From an uncultured Mycoplasmatota bacterium (GTDB lineage Bacteria; Bacillota_I; Bacilli_A; RF39; UBA660), in contig UQVR01000016.1 in the NCBI GenBank assembly GCA_900544625.1, forward strand, positions 1 through 24,970: a DNA stretch of 24,970 nt, in the 5' to 3' direction. Position numbers and translations under genes: made by a program. Each line of letters starts with the position of its first letter. The first letter of the stretch is position 1. The notes beneath the pieces were generated by a model that saw nothing but the letters and a program-made list of their open reading frames with translations, made no database searches and was not told where the DNA came from. Below, piece by piece: positions 21,339-24,970 of this stretch.

Positions 21339-22589
21339 ATGGCCAAAGAAAAAAAGGATAATAAAGAATTTTTAAGAAATAAAGAGGTTATTAATATTAA
21401 AGATTTCATGCTTTTAAAAAGTGGTGAACAAGATAAGCTAATTGAAGAAAGTTTAAAAAATGTTTATGAAGGACATGTTGATGTAACTAAAAAGCATTTA
21501 GAAAAAGTATTAAATGTAGCTTTTGATAATAAAGATAATGAAACATATTTGCCACATAATTTATGTGTAAAAAAAGATGGCAATAAGTTAATATTTTCAT
21601 TTAAAAAGAAAAATAAAGCCTTAATTATTCTTTTTCTTCTTGGTTTCTTATTCATTGCTGGATTTGCAACATTTACGGGAGTTCAATTTTTAGCCAAAGA
21701 AAAATTAAATATTGATTTAAATGGTGATGGCATTGCAGATTTAAACATTGATTTAGATGATGACGGTATTTGTGATGTTAACTGTGATACCAATGATGAT
21801 AAAAATCCAGATAAAAATATAGATTATCGTGGTAATAGAAAGCCTACATTTAATGTTTTATTAAAAGATGGAACAATCTTTAACAAGATGAATCAATTAG
21901 ATGAAAAAGGTGTATGTAAATTAAATTGTGATACAAATAATGATGGATGGCCAGATACCAATATAGATATTGATGGTGATGGAAAAGCAGATTTAAATAT
22001 TGATATAGATAATAATGGATTACCAGATTTAAACATTGATACAAATGGAGATGGAAATCCAGATATTAATATTGATGATAATGGCGATGGTAAATGTGAT
22101 AGATTATGTGCGTATGTTGCTGATAAAAAAGGCGGAATGACCATAATTGGTGGGGGAAATGTTGACATTAATACGGCAGCCTTAATAGTTACATTTGAAA
22201 CTGGAGATGATGTTAACCTATCAAATCTTTATCCAGATGACCAAAATGATCCAAATGTAAATACAGAAGTACCGGATGTTAAATTTAAAATAACAAATAC
22301 TACTGATCAACCATTAAAATATAATCTAGATTGGATCGAAGTAGAAAATACATTTATAAGTGGTAACTTCCAAACTAAAATTAAAAGTAATGGAGGATAC
22401 AATAGTGATTGGACTTCTGCGCCAGTAACTAATAATAGATTTGGATTTAATATAGAAATACCTGCTAATTCAACACAAGATTATACAATATCATTTAGAT
22501 TACATGGAACAGGATCTGAACAAAACTATGATCAAGGAAAGAAATTTAAAGGTCGAGTAGCAGTTGAATTAATCGAAGATAATAAATAA
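21339..22589 (+). CDS. Membrane protein with nine calcium-loop-like repeats, last gene of the AAA+ operon
   Basis: A 416-aa protein: cytosolic part 1-92, basic, with a helical DFMLLKSGEQDKLIEESL region; membrane span about 93-117; then nine 12-residue units, residues 124-171 (four, last one degenerate) and 196-255 (five), of the form NIDxNGDGxxDL; then a beta-sandwich-like domain about 275-416 containing ITNTTDQPLKYNLDW. The DxNxDGxxD spacing is that of calcium loops in thrombospondin type 3 repeats, dockerins and EF-hands, so the outer stalk likely binds calcium. Four cysteines in the repeat zone (146, 149, 193, 197) plus 253/257 may bond. It starts 13 bases after the DUF2357-like gene with a GAGGGA site, and a strong terminator follows. 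Topology links an inside partner of the ATPase to the outside. Confidence 0.8.
   Translation: MAKEKKDNKEFLRNKEVINIKDFMLLKSGEQDKLIEESLKNVYEGHVDVTKKHLEKVLNVAFDNKDNETYLPHNLCVKKDGNKLIFSFKKKNKALIILFLLGFLFIAGFATFTGVQFLAKEKLNIDLNGDGIADLNIDLDDDGICDVNCDTNDDKNPDKNIDYRGNRKPTFNVLLKDGTIFNKMNQLDEKGVCKLNCDTNNDGWPDTNIDIDGDGKADLNIDIDNNGLPDLNIDTNGDGNPDINIDDNGDGKCDRLCAYVADKKGGMTIIGGGNVDINTAALIVTFETGDDVNLSNLYPDDQNDPNVNTEVPDVKFKITNTTDQPLKYNLDWIEVENTFISGNFQTKIKSNGGYNSDWTSAPVTNNRFGFNIEIPANSTQDYTISFRLHGTGSEQNYDQGKKFKGRVAVELIEDNK
21705..22104 (+). repeat. In-gene 36-bp repeats encoding NIDxNGDGxxDL units
   Basis: Nine copies of a 36-base unit, four from about 21708 and five from about 21924, in frame within the gene 21339-22589. 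Copies are diverged at silent sites, with a spacer of about 70 bases between blocks. Confidence 0.75.
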
Positions 22590-22613
22590 AAGGGATTTCA
22601 TAAAATCTCTTTT
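22588..22613 (+). terminator. Terminator of the AAA+ operon
   Basis: AAAAGGGATTT (22588-22598) pairs with AAATCTCTTTT (22603-22613) around CATA, one G-T pair, ending in a T-run. It overlaps the last gene's stop codon. Confidence 0.75.
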
Positions 22614-22643
22614 CTAATTTAATATAAAAGGAATCATGATAAT

Positions 22644-24575
22644 ATGAAGAATAAAAAAGCAATAACATTAAGTGTAATAGCAAGTTTAATATTACTTTCA
22701 TTAATAATCGGAGCAACATATGCATACTTTCAAGCAAGTGGTGGAGATAGTACAAGTGCAAACTTAAGAGTAACTACATATACCACAGATGTATTTAATT
22801 TTGAAATTGGTGATGATATATCAATCTATGCTGATCAAACATCATTTGGAAGTGGAAAAGGAAATGCATTAGGTAAAACGTTTGCAAAGGCAATACTTAC
22901 AGCCAATAATAAAACCAATACAACCACCGAACATTATAACATGTATTTAAATATATCAGATAATAACTTTAAGTATGCTATAGGTACAAGTTCACCAGAT
23001 TTATTATTAACAATTAAAGATGGAAATAATAATGAAATAACAAGTATAAGTGGATTAGAACATAAAACAGTTACAGATGCTAAAGGAGTCCAAATTTCAG
23101 GATTTGATATAACAACTAAAACAGGATTATTAACTCTTTTAGATAATAGAGAAATAACAGCAAGTCCAACAAAAACAGATACATGGAACATAACGGTAAC
23201 ATTAATAAATTATGATAATGATCAAAGTGTTAATATGGGAAAAATATTCTCAGGACAAATATTAATAGGTAAAGATAATTATGATAGTTATACTCCGAAT
23301 ACAATAAATACATTAAGTGCTACAAGAAGTGGAAGTAACTTAACAGTAAAATTAAATGTAGAACAAGGAAGTAATGAAATAGATAAATATTATTTTGCAA
23401 TAAAAGAAAAAGATACATTAGCAATAAATAATATTAAAAGTAAAATACAAAGATTATCTAATACACTCGCAGCAAATGAAACAACATATGTAGAAAGTAC
23501 AAGTAATAGTTATACATTTAATAATATAAAAGATGATATTAATTATGAAATATCAGCGTATGCAATAGATAAAAAGAAAGTAAAGACAAATGTGTATAAT
23601 TATAACTATCGAACAGATAATTATAATTTACCAGTAATAAGTAAAGTAGAAACAAGTAAAACAACAAATACAATCACAACAACAGTAACAGCAAGTAAAG
23701 GAACAAATAATATATCAAAATACTATTATTCAATAGATAATGGTAATACATATAAAGAAAGTACAAGTAATACATATACATTTACAGATTTAAAAAGTGG
23801 TAATTATAGAACAATAGTAAAAGTAATAGATACGAATGGTATATATTCCAACATTTATGTAGTAAATGAAAAAATTATAAGCTTAAGTAGCAATTTAATA
23901 AGATTCACATATGCTGGTACTGAATATTCAGCAGAAAAAGGAATGACTTTTGCGCAATGGGCTGAAAGTGAATATAATACATTTGGATATTTTATAGAAA
24001 AAGACACCTTAATTGAAGACAATAAAAGTTATGAAAATTTTCATAATATATATATCGAAAATGGAGTAGAAAGTAACTGTGGCTATAAGGACCACCCGTG
24101 TTTGTTTTATAAAACAGAAGGTTTATCAATGGAAGGATTATCAGAAACAAATCTTAAAACCATATATAAAAAAGATAATTATAATGATATAGGTAAAACA
24201 TATGGATATCTTGAAAAAATCCAAACTTATAATTTCGATGAACTTTACGCATATGCCAATGGCCTTAATGCAAATCAGAAAGCATTTTTACAAAACTTTA
24301 TAGACTCAAATTTAGTATCGATGTCACCGGTAACCATTTTTGTAAATATTGATACAACAGTATTATCCCCAGATTCAAATGGATATTATACAATACCAAT
24401 TACGGCCGAGATTTTAAAGGAATTAAATATAGATTGCGTAAAATTACTAATGTTTGATGGGACTTCAGACAACTTCTCGAATCCTCAAATAGAAGACTAT
24501 GATAATGCTAATGGCATTATTACATTAAAAGCAAAAGGGAATTTTGTTATTGCATTTTTTCAAAGTGATGAATAA
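22644..24575 (+). CDS. TasA/SipW-type exported protein with fibronectin III-like modules, 643 aa
   Basis: Residues 1-5 are basic, 7-24 hydrophobic, followed by GATYAYFQ (23-30), the signature after which TasA/camelysin-like precursors are cut by SipW-type signal peptidases. Residues about 30-210 look like a TasA-type beta domain (NANLRVTTYTTD-type start, ending GQILIGK). Two fibronectin-III-like modules follow at about 218-325 and 328-410 (each with DKYYFAI/SKYYYSI and YTF...YEISA/YRTIVKV strands), then a C-terminal domain 418-643 starting RFTYAGTEYSAEKGMTFAQW, typical of large surface proteins. There is no LPxTG, so it is secreted or matrix-associated rather than sortase-linked. No sipW in the window. 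AAAGGA lies 11 bases before ATG; a three-codon frame overlaps the start. A near-copy of the first 150 bases begins the next gene. Confidence 0.8.
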   Translation: MKNKKAITLSVIASLILLSLIIGATYAYFQASGGDSTSANLRVTTYTTDVFNFEIGDDISIYADQTSFGSGKGNALGKTFAKAILTANNKTNTTTEHYNMYLNISDNNFKYAIGTSSPDLLLTIKDGNNNEITSISGLEHKTVTDAKGVQISGFDITTKTGLLTLLDNREITASPTKTDTWNITVTLINYDNDQSVNMGKIFSGQILIGKDNYDSYTPNTINTLSATRSGSNLTVKLNVEQGSNEIDKYYFAIKEKDTLAINNIKSKIQRLSNTLAANETTYVESTSNSYTFNNIKDDINYEISAYAIDKKKVKTNVYNYNYRTDNYNLPVISKVETSKTTNTITTTVTASKGTNNISKYYYSIDNGNTYKESTSNTYTFTDLKSGNYRTIVKVIDTNGIYSNIYVVNEKIISLSSNLIRFTYAGTEYSAEKGMTFAQWAESEYNTFGYFIEKDTLIEDNKSYENFHNIYIENGVESNCGYKDHPCLFYKTEGLSMEGLSETNLKTIYKKDNYNDIGKTYGYLEKIQTYNFDELYAYANGLNANQKAFLQNFIDSNLVSMSPVTIFVNIDTTVLSPDSNGYYTIPITAEILKELNIDCVKLLMFDGTSDNFSNPQIEDYDNANGIITLKAKGNFVIAFFQSDE

Positions 24576-24582
24576 CAAATTA

Positions 24583-24623
24583 AAAAAACATTATGAAAGC
24601 AATTGACTAACATAATGTTTTTT
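24583..24623 (+). terminator. Terminator after the TasA-type gene, with a promoter inside its loop
   Basis: AAAAAACATTATG (24583-24595) pairs perfectly with CATAATGTTTTTT (24611-24623), 13 bp, around a 15-base loop that contains TTGACT, the -35 of the next gene. Confidence 0.8.
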
Positions 24624-24631
24624 ACTATAAT
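24603..24631 (+). promoter_or_regulatory. Promoter TTGACT-17-TATAAT of the second TasA-type gene
   Basis: TTGACT (24603-24608), spacer of 17 bases made of the terminator's distal arm and T-run, TATAAT (24626-24631). The best-matched promoter in the window. Confidence 0.7.
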
Positions 24632-24666
24632 TTAGTATAGAAAATAATATGAAGGATAATGATAAT

Positions 24667-24970
24667 ATGAAAAATAAAAAAGCAATAACATTAAGTGTAA
24701 TAGCAGCAATAATATTACTTTCATTAATAATCGGAGCAACATATGCATACTTTCAAGCAATTGGTGGAGATGGTACAAGTGCAAACTTAAGAGTAACTAC
24801 ATATACCACGGACATTATAACCTTTGAAGTGGGCTCAAATATTAATATTGAAACAAATGCCACACTATTTAGTCAAGGTAAAGGAAATGCATCAGGTACA
24901 ACATTTGCTAGAGCAACTCTAACGGCAAATAATAAAACAAATAGTGCAACAGAAAACTATAATTTGTTTC
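24667..24970 (+). CDS. Second TasA/SipW-type exported protein, partial (cut by window end)
   Basis: The first 101 codons are in the window and the frame is open to the end. The start MKNKKAITLSVIAAIILL followed by IIGATYAYFQ is almost identical to the upstream gene, including DNA; similarity drops after residue 48 (TTYTTD), though both continue with the same fold pattern (SQGKGNASGTTFARATLTANNKTN against SGKGNALGKTFAKAILTANNKTN-like residues). Start ATG 24667 matches the paralog, with AAGGA about 10 bases upstream; an in-frame ATG at 24649 lacks a ribosome site. It has its own strong promoter, so it is expressed separately from its neighbour. Confidence 0.85.
   Translation, partial: MKNKKAITLSVIAAIILLSLIIGATYAYFQAIGGDGTSANLRVTTYTTDIITFEVGSNINIETNATLFSQGKGNASGTTFARATLTANNKTNSATENYNLF

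Noticed and set aside
21705..22104. CRISPR-like 36-bp periodicity
   Set aside because: The repeats are contiguous, diverged at silent sites and keep one reading frame; there are no unique spacers.

Overview
The window reads as chromosomal DNA from a low-GC, AT-biased Bacillota, most likely an uncultured gut-type member of class Bacilli (RF39/ML615J-28-like); that lineage call is inference from gene content and base composition. TGA behaves as a stop (rsmH ends TGA then TAA) and tryptophan is TGG, so the standard bacterial code fits. Many genes are overlapped by 1-11 bases, ribosome sites are GGAGG/GGTGA-like, and promoters are either TTGNNN-17-TATAAT or extended TGNTATAAT.

Layout. 1-934: a two-gene minus-strand unit of unknown function. 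1038-1436: a 'gene-poor' stretch that in fact holds a short promoter-to-terminator RNA unit and a second unit with a 29-residue cationic mini-ORF. 1503-6325: a tight housekeeping operon yqeG-yqeH-mutL-(membrane protein)-yceD-rpmF (ribosome assembly plus mismatch repair). 6416-8432: a large unknown glycine-rich hydrophobic-segment protein with a DUF1292-like small partner. 8513-9834: NfeD and SPFH/Band7 membrane-microdomain pair. 9891-10073: a probable stand-alone structured RNA of unknown class. 10153-12639: two tandem paralogous exported proteins. 12732-16514: a short division/cell-wall cluster mraZ-rsmH-ftsL-PBP2 with a three-repeat MraZ operator. 16537-17513: a minus-strand pair (single-membrane-span protein plus a second DUF1292-like protein). 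17594-22613: a four-gene operon built around a membrane-anchored McrB-type AAA+ ATPase. 22644-24970: a TasA/SipW-type exported protein with fibronectin-like modules, followed by the start of a near-identical-at-the-5'-end paralog that runs off the window.

How it fits together. The conserved genes make a coherent growth core: ribosome biogenesis (YqeH, YceD, L32, RsmH), DNA repair (MutL), septal wall synthesis (FtsL, PBP2) under MraZ autoregulation. The lineage-specific half is dominated by envelope proteins: exported adhesin-like or ligand-binding-like paralogs, and the AAA+ operon, whose members combine a cytosolic ATPase tethered to the membrane, a DUF2357/McrC-like partner without a visible nuclease, an unknown 356-residue protein, and a membrane protein with nine 12-residue calcium-loop-like repeats outside the membrane. 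That operon, the structured RNA at 9891-10073 and the mini-ORF/RNA units at 1038-1436 are the best candidates for undescribed biology.
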